DNA of 64,000 bases from Auricularia sp. M13 (taxonomy: Eukaryota; Basidiomycota; Agaricomycetes; Auriculariales; Auriculariaceae), in NCBI GenBank assembly GCA_037042915.1, contig CM073198.1, positions 744,001 through 808,000 of the forward strand. The letters run 5' to 3'. The position numbers were made by a program, and so were the translations under genes. The first letter of the stretch is position 1. Every line of letters starts with the position of its first letter. The notes below the pieces were generated by a model, which was not told the origin of the DNA, did no database searches, and saw only the letters and a program-made list of their open reading frames with translations. Positions 45,197-55,830 of this stretch are shown here, piece after piece.

Positions 45197-46579
45197 ATGA
45201 ACCATCACGGTGCCTCGTGCCGCCTCCCGGTCGAGCTTCTGTCTCTGATCTTCGATTGCCTCGCGCTTCAGGAGCTTATGGGCGCTTCACATGTTGCTAG
45301 ATTCTGGCGGGAGGTGGCCTTCCGGCATCGCACGTTCTGGAGCGACATTACCCTGGAATCGCTCTCGACAACTGCGCTGGACTTCTTTTATGCCCGCCTT
45401 GACGCTGGGTCAACTCGCAGTATCACACTCCGAGTTTATATGTGCAAACCGCGATTTCCTGCACGACTACGCTCTGTCGTGCTGCCTGCGATCTCTCGCA
45501 ACCTGTACCGAGTCTACAGACTGTGTCTTGAAACCGACATGGCTTACGACCACGACATATTCTCCGCCTTGCTACATCCTGCGCCACGCTTGCTCAACTT
45601 CGAGATATACGTGGCGCGCAATACGCTTCCATCAGATGCGCTCCCTGTCGACCTCTTCGCTGGCCACGCACCAAATTTACGACACATACAGCTCGTCAAC
45701 GTGCAATTGAACGCCGACGCGTTACCTCGCGCCTTCGTTGACGTCGCGGTTCTCAAGTACTGCTACGATGAGCACCAGACATTTCCAACTGGCATATTCT
45801 CGCATTGCCGCAATCTACGGACACTGATAGTCTATGGGAGATACTGCACACTGGTTTCGGACGGTGTGACCTTCTATAGCGCGGACGTCCCAAAGCTGCA
45901 ATTCGTCGACCTCTCGATCGACACTGGCAGTATGGAACTCCTGCACTGCCTACCCAGTGCATCCATCGCCCAAATCAGCGTACCGTTGACAGACTATGAT
46001 CTGGCGTCTCTGGTCCTCGGTCATCTGAGCGGGGATCTCGACGTGCATCTGAACCATACTGCCAAGGACCTCGAATTGCTCTACCGATCGGTCGAGACGG
46101 GCCTTCGACGCACCTTTATCTGCTCGCGCGCCCAGATCGACGACGTGTACCTGCCTCCAGTCTACGTCGACGATGGCATCCTCTCGCGTGTGCAGACTTT
46201 GCAATCGTCGAGCACCTGCGCCAAGCTATTACCTGCGTTTGGCGTGCTGCCCTCGTGTACGCGCGTCGCTTTGACGCTCGCGGACGGCGAGCCGCTCAAA
46301 CCGCCGGAACGCCCGCTCGCGATGCCCAAGCTACAGCACATCGAGCTATCGAGCTCGGATACGGTCAGCATGAACGCCGAAGACCTCGCCGCGTTCCTCG
46401 ACGCCGCGTTCTCTCCAATTTCCCGAGCGGTCCGCGTCAATCTCAACGGTGTCAGGGTAGATGGGGACCTTGCTGCCGTGCCTAGTGATCGATTCACTGT
46501 TTCCCCAGAACATTGGGCTTCAAACGTTCGGCATGTAACTCGTATGATCGGCCCAAGGATTCACGTACGGACTCATTAG
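45197..46579 (+). CDS. F-box protein of pair A
   Basis: Single exon, 460 residues. Begins MNHHGASCRLPVELLSLIFD; the F-box spans about residues 9-50 (LPVELLSLIFDCLALQELMG, then VARFWREVAFRHRTFWSDI). A leucine-rich C-terminal region follows, without regular LRR spacing. The MNHH methionine was chosen as start because all four copies keep it, while copy A has no ATG in the upstream frame that B, C and D could use. Expected to bind Skp1 and recruit a substrate to an SCF ligase; the divergent zinc-finger protein is a candidate partner by position only. Its C-terminal third is closest to copy D. Confidence 0.8.
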   Translation: MNHHGASCRLPVELLSLIFDCLALQELMGASHVARFWREVAFRHRTFWSDITLESLSTTALDFFYARLDAGSTRSITLRVYMCKPRFPARLRSVVLPAISRNLYRVYRLCLETDMAYDHDIFSALLHPAPRLLNFEIYVARNTLPSDALPVDLFAGHAPNLRHIQLVNVQLNADALPRAFVDVAVLKYCYDEHQTFPTGIFSHCRNLRTLIVYGRYCTLVSDGVTFYSADVPKLQFVDLSIDTGSMELLHCLPSASIAQISVPLTDYDLASLVLGHLSGDLDVHLNHTAKDLELLYRSVETGLRRTFICSRAQIDDVYLPPVYVDDGILSRVQTLQSSSTCAKLLPAFGVLPSCTRVALTLADGEPLKPPERPLAMPKLQHIELSSSDTVSMNAEDLAAFLDAAFSPISRAVRVNLNGVRVDGDLAAVPSDRFTVSPEHWASNVRHVTRMIGPRIHVRTH

Positions 46580-46719
46580 TTGTACTCTTGTTGAGTTAGC
46601 CTCTCGGTTCCCTCAGTTATTTGCTATATATCTTCGATTGCTCTTAAGAACAGTGGTACGAATGTGGCCCGTAATGAAAATGAATCGCCTGGGCCCAAGT
46701 TTTGCGGTGCTGCAGCTCA

Positions 46720-48768
46720 CTTAGTAGCACGACAGGAAACGAAATTTAATGCCAGCGGGCGGGCCTAGATTATGGTGAGAACGAGGCGGCAGAGAGGGGA
46801 TGGAAGCGGGGAAGAGATGGGGCGGCAGCGAGTTGTCAGCGTGCGCGCGTGAAGTCTGGACTCTGGCGACAGCGTCAGCGCCGGCAAAGAAAACGAAAGA
46901 AAAATCCCACTCACCGTGAGCAGCGACGACGAGGCGGTCTGGCTGGGTGATACATGACAAGCGCGCACGCATGTGTGGCCGCCGTCGAGGTGAGCCGGTG
47001 ACGGGAGACGCGAGGAGCGCGCGAGAGCCCGCAGCGCAGCGATGATGCCCACGACGGTGCAACACAACGGCTTGGACGTCAACTGTGGCGCGCGCTGCGA
47101 GTCTCCATCAACGAGGATAGATGGGACGACGGCGGCGAAGGAAGGGGAGTTAGCGGTGGCGGGCATGATGACGATGAGCACGGCACAGGGCGCATAACTG
47201 GACGTTGCATGAGCGGCGGCAAATACGATGGGACACTCGCCGTGGACAGCGGCGAGACGGTCGTGCTCGACGCCGACGATGTGTTCGACGGCGGCCCCGA
47301 CGCGAGTTGAACGCCGAGATCACCGTGGACGCGCGCGTCTCAGCGCGCGACGCATGGCAGACGAGTCGCGCTCTGAGACTGCAGAGGGACGGCGTTGGCG
47401 GCGAGAGGAATAACGGTGTGGCGCGCAAGCACGACCGCGACGAGCAGAACGAACTGCAGCGTGGGGACATCGTCAGCGCGCGGTAAGACGAGTTGAGATT
47501 AATGTTACTTACATACCGTGCAAGTCCCCTGTTTCCCGCGCTGCAAGTTGTGCGCACGGACACCTGCCGCTGGTAGCGCGCCGTGGGCGGAGAGCCGCCG
47601 CGGCAGCCTCAGCCGCGCGAAGCAGGCCGCGATGGCGCCGTTGGACGCGTCGGCGGCACAACAGATGACGGGAAAGTCCGCGCAGGGAGGGAATGGGTCG
47701 GCTGTGGGCGACCGTTGGCGGCAGGGAGGACAGTGGCGGAGACTGGGACTTTGCGCGCGTCCGGAACCTGGAGGCCGCGTCAGCGAGTGCGAAAAAGACG
47801 ACGACAGAAAGTTGCTCACCGATGACAGTGACGAAGAGCTGTCCCCCGTACTGTGCGACCGAAGTTGGCGTTGCGCAGACGACAGCGCGCCGTTAACCGA
47901 GCGGGTTCTGCCAAGACTGCGGCGGCGTTGCGGGACGCGAGGGGAGCGGCCTGCCGCCGTTATCCTCCGCTGAGACGATGCGCTCGAGCGCGGCCTGGGC
48001 GCCCATATCGACGACAGAGTACACTCACGCTGCGGCGGGCGCAGTGTTGACGATGAGCCGGGGGCGCACCTGCAAGTCGTAGAAGACGTCAGCAAACGAA
48101 GATAAAAGCAAAACAAACGAGTACACTCACCGGGAGACAACGCGCGGCTCGCGCTGCACGTCAGGCGACCGCGACAGATGTCGGCCGCCGCTGCGGGACG
48201 TCGATCGCGATGAGCGCGCGCGTCGAGCGCATCACGCGGGTGTTGCCACACGCGACGGTGCGCGCGCAGCGACAGCTACTGGCCGCGCCGGCACGGTCTG
48301 GACGGCATGGACGACGGCGGCGCGTTTCGCCGTGTCGTTGAATGCGCAGGATTTGCGCACGCCAGCACGACTGAGAATAAGGTCAGCGACGTGCGAAAAG
48401 AAAAGGAAATGGCGCCGCGACCCACCATGATGCCAGTCTCGGCTTCTGCACGCGAAATCTACCCAGGGAGCGATGTTCCTTGCCAACCCGCAAAGACAGC
48501 GTGCTTGGCGCGGCGAGTGACGCATGGAATGCCGTGTCCAATGCCAGAAACGGCGGGTGGACAGAGGGCGGTCCGCGGGAAGACCGCGGGTGAATTTGCG
48601 GCGAGCAAGCCCGCCGCGCAGCCACGACGACGGCGTAAGCGCCGTCCTGGCGCCCAGGATTGTGACGCGCCGACCTGATCCAACGCCTGCGTACTGGCGC
48701 CAACGCTGTAAATCCAGTAAGACCGCGAAAATGCGTAGAAATGGACTGCGGGCTCACCTTGACACACG
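46720..48768 (-). repeat. Repeat X, copy 1 (minus orientation)
   Basis: Homologous, in reverse, to 56,205-58,400. GC-rich, with a chain of intron-like segments: GTGAGT donors and acceptors preceded by a GCTGAC branch-like motif. Conserved frames include GRQDGAYAVV, NDTAKRAAVVHAVQTVPA, VYSVVDM, VLARHTVIPLAANAVPL and DRLVVAAHG. Stops interrupt some of them here. It lacks the first 370 bp seen in copy 2. I cannot tell whether it is a decayed host gene family or a mobile element. Confidence 0.6.
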
Positions 48769-48840
48769 GTTTCTCAGAGATGGAACAGTACTGGTAAAGA
48801 TAAGTCCAAGAGTCGATAGTAGCAGTTACATCCTGGACAT

Positions 48841-50166
48841 TCAGAGTCGAGCGTTCGGGGTAATAGTAAACTTGTCGCTGGGAACGGCTGTGAGATCACC
48901 ATCCATACCGACGCCGTTCAGTGTGATCTGCACCACGCGTGATACTGGAGCGAATGCGGCGTCGAGGAACACCGCGAGGTCTTGGGAGCTCATGCGTACG
49001 GAATCAGTACAGGAGATCTCGATGTCCTGCAGCTTGGGCATCGCGAGCGGGCGTTGCGGAGGCGTGAGCGGCTCGCCGTCTGCCAGCGTCAAGGCGACGC
49101 GGGTACACGATGGAAGCGCGCCGAACGTGGGGAGCATCTTGGCGCACGTACTCGAGGACCGAAGCGTCTGCACGCGCGAGAGAAGAGTCGGGTCGATGTA
49201 GAGCGGAGGTAGGTATACATCGTCGATTAGGGAGCGCGAGCAGATAAAAGTCCGTCGTAGTCCCGTCTCGATGGATTGGTAGAGCAGTTCGAAATCCTTG
49301 GCGGTATTATTCACATGGACCTCTACAGACCCACAGAGATGACCCAGTAGAAGGTGCGCCAGGTCGTAGTCCGTTAATGGGACGCTGATCTGGCCGATGG
49401 AGGCGCTCGGCAGACGACGCATGAGTTCCATGCTGCCAGTGTCGATCGAGAGGTCGACGAATTGCAATTTGGGAACGTCTGCTGCAGAGAAAGTGCCCTC
49501 GCTCGGCACCAACGAGCAGTGTTTTCCATAGATTATCACTGTCCGCAGATCATGGCAAAGCGAGAAGAAGGCCGTCGGGAACGACTGCTCGTCATCGAAG
49601 CAGTACTTGAGAACTGCGACCTTCGAAAAGACACCAGGCAGCGCATCGGCGCTCGGTTGCACATTGATGAGCTGCATATTTCGTAGATTTGGCGCGTGGC
49701 CAGCAAAGAGGTCGATTGGAAGCGCATCAGATGGGCGTGTATCGCGCACCACGCCTAGGTCAAATGTGACTAAGACCGGCGCGGGGTGTCGCAAGGCCGC
49801 GAATATGTCGCCGTCGTAGCCCCTGTCGATTTCGAGACACAACGAGTGAACTCTGTACAAGTTGCGGGTGATTGCAGGCAGCACGACGGAGCGTAAACGC
49901 TCAGGAAATCGCGGTTTGCACATGTAGACGCGGAGCGTAACGCTGCGAGTAACTCCTGCATCGAGCCGAGCGTGGAAGAAGTCTAGCGCAGTGGTTGAGA
50001 GAGCCTCGAGTGTGATGTCGCTCCAGAACGTGCGGTGTCGGAAAGCCACATCCCGCCAGTATCTGGAGACACGCGAAGTGCCCATCAGTTCCTGAAGCGT
50101 GAGGCAATCAAAAATCAGAGACAGAAGCTCGACCGGGAGGCGGCATGCGGCACAGTGATGGTTCAT
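48841..50166 (-). CDS. F-box protein of pair B
   Basis: Single exon, 441 residues from the MNHH methionine at 50,166; an in-frame upstream ATG (50,205) could add 13 residues. F-box LPVELLSLIFDCLTLQELMG then VSRYWRDVAFRHRTFWSDI. It lacks the last 20 or so residues present in copies A and D and stops after TITPNARL. The leucine-rich C-terminal region is collinear with the other copies (VPLTDYDLAHLLLGHL, RRTFICSRSLIDDVYLPPLY). Same inferred SCF receptor role. Confidence 0.8.
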   Translation of the reverse strand: MNHHCAACRLPVELLSLIFDCLTLQELMGTSRVSRYWRDVAFRHRTFWSDITLEALSTTALDFFHARLDAGVTRSVTLRVYMCKPRFPERLRSVVLPAITRNLYRVHSLCLEIDRGYDGDIFAALRHPAPVLVTFDLGVVRDTRPSDALPIDLFAGHAPNLRNMQLINVQPSADALPGVFSKVAVLKYCFDDEQSFPTAFFSLCHDLRTVIIYGKHCSLVPSEGTFSAADVPKLQFVDLSIDTGSMELMRRLPSASIGQISVPLTDYDLAHLLLGHLCGSVEVHVNNTAKDFELLYQSIETGLRRTFICSRSLIDDVYLPPLYIDPTLLSRVQTLRSSSTCAKMLPTFGALPSCTRVALTLADGEPLTPPQRPLAMPKLQDIEISCTDSVRMSSQDLAVFLDAAFAPVSRVVQITLNGVGMDGDLTAVPSDKFTITPNARL

Positions 50167-50353
50167 GGACAAGAGTACAATGCGGACATTCAAATTGCTG
50201 ATCATGACAACCACCGGCGCTCGACCGCATTGTGTTCGTTGTCACAATAGTATTAGTAATGCGCAGCGCGCCTCGAAACGCTTCAAAAGTAATTGTATAT
50301 AAGGCCAACGTCTTCGACTCGGCGACTCTCCATCCTGGAACATCTTCGTCGGC
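50167..50353. promoter_or_regulatory. Bidirectional promoter of pair B (187 bp)
   Basis: GTATATAAG at 50,295-50,303 lies 51 bp before the finger-gene ATG. On the F-box side TGACAACCACCGG (50,205-50,217) and TTGTCACAAT (near 50,239) are the reverse complements of the motifs in pairs A and D. Confidence 0.6.
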
Positions 50354-51684
50354 ATGAGCAACGCACCAATCTCTTTCGCAGCCAGGCTTGGCCCAGCCGA
50401 GTCTTCGCGCTCCACCTACAACCCTAACGATTTGGCCAGCAAAACACCAAGCCGCGGCTCCGCAAGTGCGCAGGTGCTCGAACAACCGGCAGTCCGAGTG
50501 CCGACCGGTTCGTCCTCTCCCTTGGCTCATGCTGCTCTAACACTGACGATGACTACGCAGCTCACAGGGCACCCCTTAAACAACAAACCGATACCGTAAC
50601 ACCCGCTGATGCTCTGGTTCCTCGTGCGTGTTTTTATTTCGTGATTGGTGTCGTCTCAGACCCGTCGTAGCTCCCACCTCTGGTTCTCGCGCGGCAGGCT
50701 CGCTCACCGCTGGTTATGTGATCAAAGGCCCGGGACTTCAGCTCCCTCCTTCAGATGGTGAGCCAATTCTTCTGAGTTGACGTGTTCAGCCTGATCAAAT
50801 GTATCGCAGCTTTCGACCCCAACCGGCCTCCTCCGCCGCCGCCAATACTGCCGCGGGCGCGCAAGCAACCCTCGAACATCGGCATGAAATCAGCAGGTCC
50901 CATTCCCAGCGCTCCGAGGCCATTGCCTGGTTCGGCTCCGGGATCCCGTCTGGGTGCCCTCTCAGTGCACCGGGAGACGCAGTCCAGCACTCATGGCGGC
51001 ACCTCGGTCGATGCGTCCCGTACGGAGCGCAACAAACGAGCAGGTGATGGGTCCGCTTCTCGTCATTCAGATCAGCGGACACACTCACACGGCGCCCTGG
51101 TCGCTGTTCCGTGCTCCGTCGCAACAGGCGGAGCTCCCTTCGTGCCTGAGACTGCCCAGCCGAGCGCGGATGGCCGTTGTACGTTATTCTCCTCTGGTAA
51201 TTCGCAGCATGCGCTAACTAGTATGTCGACAGATTTCAAGTGCCTCGTGTGTTATGCCCGCTTCGCGGAGGGCGATAAACTGGAGGCGGTAGACCACGTG
51301 CTTCTGAAGCACCACAAACCCGTCTTCGCCAACGTTATGCGCATCATCAAAATCCTTTTCAATGGTGGCAACCACGCCCAGCAGGTGCGCCGTCTACACA
51401 CTACCTGAAATTCTGACGCTAATTTGCACTGCGCTGGATTTAGCGACACACAGAGCAGATCTGTAAGCTCCCACGATCATTGCGCATTTTTGTTCGTATT
51501 GACCAATTCACCGCTAGGCCTCTGGCCCGGTTGTGGTGCGCGCTTCCCGCAGCTCAACTGGGAGGCCGCACAGCACGTGATCACGGCTCACCCTGGCAGG
51601 CCAGAGCATGATGCCGCGATTGAGAGGGCCGTACGAGCTGTCCCCCTGTACGAATCGAATGGCAAGCGTGTCTATGACTTTTGA
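50354..51684 (+). CDS. Two-finger C2H2-like protein of pair B
   Basis: Exons 50,354-50,507; 50,561-50,623; 50,671-50,757; 50,810-51,178; 51,233-51,384; 51,444-51,462; 51,518-51,684; 336 residues, every junction in frame. Disordered N-terminal part (YVIKGPGLQLPPSD, RPPPPPPILPRARKQPS). Finger 1 CLVCYARFAEGDKLEAVDHV (C-x2-C-x14-H-x4-H) is followed by KHHKPVFANVMRIIKILF. The 19-nt microexon gives RHTEQI, and its last T joins GC to make the first Cys of finger 2 (CLWPGCGARFPQLNWEAAQH). Read without the microexon, finger 2 seems to have lost a Cys, which is an artefact. The protein ends VPLYESNGKRVYDF. Possibly DNA, RNA or protein binding; unknown. Confidence 0.75.
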
Positions 51685-52373
51685 ATCACGTTCCCCCGAT
51701 CATCTCGCCGCCATCCCACCTCATCCACTCCCTTGCTCCCTCTCCCTGTATCGAGGTGTAGACGTCCCGCTTTACCTTGCCTTTTGAACGTAAACATCGG
51801 GGTTCGGCAGGCCGAGGGGCACCGTCCTATCCTGATCGTCTTTACATTCCGCCAATACCTTCATGTCCCCATTTCTTCATTACCCTCACCCACCGCTCCC
51901 TGACCCATATCGGTGTATGTGCCTGCCATGTGCCTCAAATTTACGAAGTACAAATGAATACACGATCGCTGCTGGTAACCGAAAAATTGTTACACCATTA
52001 CTTAATCGAAGTGCAGCATGAAGGCAATACCGCGAACACTGGCCATAATGAATACCAATCGCTCTCCCATGATGGCGCCACAGAGGTGTACGTTGAGACC
52101 GACGCGCTGGACTGCGCGCTTTATCGGTCACAGCGCGACGCCGAATGCGACAGGAACATCGAAAGCCCCCGCACTGGCAACGCACGCACGCCGCATCCGT
52201 GTTTTGAGATCTATACGTGGTGAGCATTGCGGCGCGGACATTTCAGCGGCTCGCCGTCGACCGGCTATAACGTAAAATCCGTGCAAGACGAGTGTATTAA
52301 ATGAATTATTGCAATTTGACCCGCGCACAGTGTGAAAGGAAACAAAACAGATCATTCCGACAGTTCATAGAGG
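51685..52373. other. Intergenic between pairs B and C
   Basis: The 3' ends of finger gene B and F-box gene C converge here. Overlapping open frames at 51,777-52,223 (plus) and 51,886-52,227 (minus) show no motif. No gene called. Confidence 0.45.
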
Positions 52374-53693
52374 CTAAGCATTTTGTGAGATAACAAAGCG
52401 TTCGTGTGGAATGACTGCGAGATCGCCGTCCAGACTGACCCCCGTCAATGCGACCTGCACAACCCGCGACACGGGAACAAACGCAGCCTCAAGAAACACC
52501 AGCAGGTTGTGCGTGTTCAGTCGCGCCGCACCTCTACTGGATATGTCGATGTGCTGAAGCTCAGGTACGATGAGCGGGCGTTTCAGCGGCCCCAGCGTCT
52601 CGCTGTCCGTTAACGTTAACGCAACTCGCGTGCACACGGGCAGTGTGCGGAAGGCAGGCATCAAGCCGGCGGAGGTAGCCGTAGAGTGGAGACTCTGCAC
52701 GCGGGAAACAAGGTTGTCGGCGATGTAGGCAGGGGGGAGATAGGCCTCTGCAATCTGCGCAGGCAAGCAGAGGAAGGACCGCTCCATGCCCGTATCCAAA
52801 GAACGGTATTGCACGTAGAGCTCGTCGGGCGTGTCGTGCATCCTGACTTCGAGAGGCCCCCGCAGATGAGACAGGAGCAGCGCCGCGGACCGCGTGTCAT
52901 TGATTGGGGCCGATGTTTGTGGGATCGACGCACAGGGAATGTATTGCATGAGGTCGAATCCGCCGGTAAACACAGAGAGGTCCACAAATCGAAGCTTCTG
53001 GATGTCAGGCGTGGAAGCCGCGTTTTCCTCCAGCACGAGAGAGCAGTATTTGCCGTAGATTGTGAGCTTCTGCAGCGACCGGCAATGGGTAAAGACGGCA
53101 GTGGGGAATGATTGCGTCTCGTCGAAGCAGTAGTTGAGCACAGTGATCGCGGAGAATGCGCGCGGCAGTCGATCCGCATATAGTTGAACATTCAGCAGTT
53201 GCACGTAGCGTAGATTCGGCGCGTGACCAGCGAACAGTTCGTCCGTCATCGCGTCGGACGAAAGCGTGTCATGTATCATAGACATGTCGAGGGTGATTAT
53301 TCGGGGAGCTGGATGCCTCAATGCTAAGAGGATGTCGACGTCAAAGGCGATATCGACGTCAAGATATAGCCTGTCGACCCGGAAGAGGTTGCGGGAGACG
53401 GCTGGCAGGACTACAGAGCGAAAGCGGGCAGGAAACGTGACCTCTGGCAGAAGTATTCGAATTTTGACGCTCCGTTCTCCGCCTGCGTCTAGCCGGGCGT
53501 GGAAGAAGTCGAGGGCACTGGTGGAGAGAGCGGCAAGCTTGACATCGCGCCAATATTTTTGATGGCGCATGGCCGCGGCTCGCCAGAAGTGGGAGACATG
53601 CGAGGCCGCAAGCAGCTGCGGCAGCGACAGGTCGTCGAATATCATCGAAAGGAGCTCGACCGGCAGCTTGCGCAAAGCGCCGTGATGGTTCAT
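52374..53693 (-). CDS. F-box protein of pair C
   Basis: Single exon, 439 residues from the MNHH methionine at 53,693. F-box LPVELLSMIFDDLSLPQLLA then VSHFWRAAAMRHQKYWRDV. The leucine-rich remainder is collinear with A, B and D but the most divergent of the four (for example APINDTRSAALLLSHLRGPL where the others have VPLTDY). An in-frame upstream extension (NLRIVLSA) is possible. Same inferred SCF role. It is arranged with finger gene C exactly as in pair B, so B and C are direct neighbours in the same orientation. Confidence 0.8.
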   Translation of the reverse strand: MNHHGALRKLPVELLSMIFDDLSLPQLLAASHVSHFWRAAAMRHQKYWRDVKLAALSTSALDFFHARLDAGGERSVKIRILLPEVTFPARFRSVVLPAVSRNLFRVDRLYLDVDIAFDVDILLALRHPAPRIITLDMSMIHDTLSSDAMTDELFAGHAPNLRYVQLLNVQLYADRLPRAFSAITVLNYCFDETQSFPTAVFTHCRSLQKLTIYGKYCSLVLEENAASTPDIQKLRFVDLSVFTGGFDLMQYIPCASIPQTSAPINDTRSAALLLSHLRGPLEVRMHDTPDELYVQYRSLDTGMERSFLCLPAQIAEAYLPPAYIADNLVSRVQSLHSTATSAGLMPAFRTLPVCTRVALTLTDSETLGPLKRPLIVPELQHIDISSRGAARLNTHNLLVFLEAAFVPVSRVVQVALTGVSLDGDLAVIPHERFVISQNA

Positions 53694-53916
53694 GGCAGAC
53701 AGTACAATGCGGAGATTGAATCTGGCATCAACCAACATCTGTCATTGTCAGCCACTCATTGAGTCCGGCCCAGTCATCGCCGCATTGTGCCCGTACTCGA
53801 CACAAAAGGAATAATGGCAACGTGATCCCGACATGTGCCTGGATACCCTCCGTGCTCTCATAAAGATGACAGGTTCGCACCGCTTGATCCCCCGTTCTTG
53901 ACTCCTCTTGTCCACC
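53694..53916. promoter_or_regulatory. Bidirectional promoter of pair C (223 bp)
   Basis: Separates F-box ATG 53,693 (minus) from finger ATG 53,917 (plus). It does not show the TATATAA or CCGGTGGTTGTCA motifs of A, B and D, in keeping with the greater divergence of this pair. CATAAAG at about 53,859 is a weak TATA candidate. The finger ATG has a good context (TCCACCATGG). Confidence 0.45.
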
Positions 53917-55564
53917 ATGGAGTCCAAGGACCAGGAGCAGTTCCAGGCCCCACACCGTCATCAAAAGCGCCAGGTCATTTATTTGGAGCCTAACCACGGT
54001 TCCGTTGACACGGCAGGCGACACAGCGCGGCCGAGGGACGAGTCAGTTGTGCCACTGACGCCTGGAGAGCAGCAAGTTGTGGATAACAGGCACTACGTGC
54101 CTGGAACACATGGTATGCTGCTTAATCTATCTCTTATCTGCTCATCGACACCTTTTATCAGCTCAGATTACACATCCACCGCCTCCGTATGCACCTCACG
54201 TTTTGCTGCCAGCGCATGGCGCTCGTCAAGATAGCCAAGCATCCATCATGCAGTTCAAGCCGGTGTGGCCTGACCCACAGTTCAGAAAGCGCGGATTTGA
54301 GGGACGGAAATATGTGTATCCAATCGAGGGCGCGATCCAGCTGGCACCCGAGCGTCGGGTGAGGGTCCCACAGTCACACGACAGCGCATCCTCAGGTGCT
54401 CAGCATGTAGCCCCTGCTTCGTCAATCCCGCCGACATTTCGAGGCCAGTTTCCCCAGCCTCCTGCTCCTTCAGATTTCGAACCTGCCGGCCAGTCGTATA
54501 TATTTCCCCGACGCAGCCCTCTCATCGCGCCGTACGATGAATCGCGCAGCGATCGTCACCTCCACGCAGCACACCGCAGCGGCGCCATGACGACTTCATC
54601 CGTTGGGCAGCAGACGGCTGCTTCCAGCCGGGCCCATCGCATCACGGGTGAAGGCGCACGTTCCCAGCCCGTACTCGCAGTCCCAAGGGTGGGACATGGT
54701 TCTCATTCTGGCGGTACCGTTCGCGTGCCGCCGATTCACGTTCAAGCTACTGTTCCGCCTCCCCCGTCCGCTCACACCGCTGCTTCTCACGCTCCCGTTC
54801 AAGTTGCTGCTGCTGCGTCTCCTGGCTTTCAAGCTCGCATTCATTCCCCAGTCTCAGCTCCACCTATCCCAGCAGTGCTCACAGGCGCTCCGTTCCAGAG
54901 TCGGCTCACAGTACCGAGGCCTGCACCTGCTCCTCCAGCGATGACCAGTGGTCTTGCTCCACCACCCGCCGCGCCTGGCTCAACCCTACTCGTACGCCCA
55001 TCAGAGACATGAGCTTGACACAATGTTGACTCGTCCTAACAGCACGGCGGGCTTCCGTGTAAGTCAATCTCACTACTCCTCAGTAACGAGTTAACTGATT
55101 CGTCAATAGATATACAATGCCTCTCATGCCCTGCGCGCTTCCAGGAGAAGAGTGGGAAGGAGGCGATCGAGCACGTGTTTAAAGACCACCTCAAACCAGC
55201 CTACGGGCAACTGCTTCTCCTTGCGCAAACCCATCTCCGCAGGTCCCACACCTCAGCCTCGTCCTCCAGCACCGAACAGGTATGTTTAATGCAACAATGC
55301 TATGCCCACACTGCTAATTTCGAATCAAGACGCACGCGGATGGACACTGTACGCTTTTGTCTGTGCAATCACCTGATTACCGATCTCTCGCCAGATTGCA
55401 CTGTGACCGAGTGCCACGCGCGCTTTCCCCTGGATCGCAAGTGGGACGCCATACAGCATGTGATCTTCCACCACCTCAAGAAAAACCACAGCGTCCTGAT
55501 TCGCCAAGCTAGAGCCCATCTCAGTCTGTTTGGATCAAATGATCGGGCCACGGCTCCCCAATGA
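53917..55564 (+). CDS. Two-finger C2H2-like protein of pair C
   Basis: Exons 53,917-54,112; 54,167-54,186; 54,254-54,991; 55,043-55,058; 55,110-55,279; 55,330-55,348; 55,395-55,564; 442 residues, all in frame. The large exon is disordered (P, A, S, V, Q) with FKPVWPDPQFRKRGFEGRKY and no recognisable domain. Two microexons: 16 nt (HGGLP) before finger 1 and 19 nt (THADGH) between the fingers. Finger 1 CLSCPARFQEKSGKEAIEHV (C-x2-C-x14-H-x4-H), then KDHLKPAYGQLLLLAQTHL; finger 2 CTVTECHARFPLDRKWDAIQ then HVIFHH (C-x4-C-x14-H-x4-H). The middle region is unlike A, B and D, while the finger part and the exon plan are kept. Confidence 0.75.
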
Positions 55565-55830
55565 AATTATGAATGCGGATGCGTGTGCGTCCACCTACCT
55601 TCTCGTGCTTTTTTGCCCTATCTCTTTCATCCCCAAATCTGCTCTGAATTGCCAGAAAAAAAGAAAATGCTTTCGGAAAAACCTGTCATCTGCTGTCGAT
55701 GTAACGCCGCTTTATGACCGTCCACTTGTCATGATGTTACCTCTTTACGAATTAGGAATACACAATCGTTTTCCTAGCGTTTCGCCGCTGCGCACACTAA
55801 GAGCTTCTCACTCAACTGCATGGTGGAACC

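Noticed and set aside
51510-51560. Apparent loss of the first zinc-ligand Cys in finger 2 of pair B
   Set aside because: The last T of the 19-nt microexon joins the first two bases of the final exon (GC) to make TGC, so the Cys is present after splicing.
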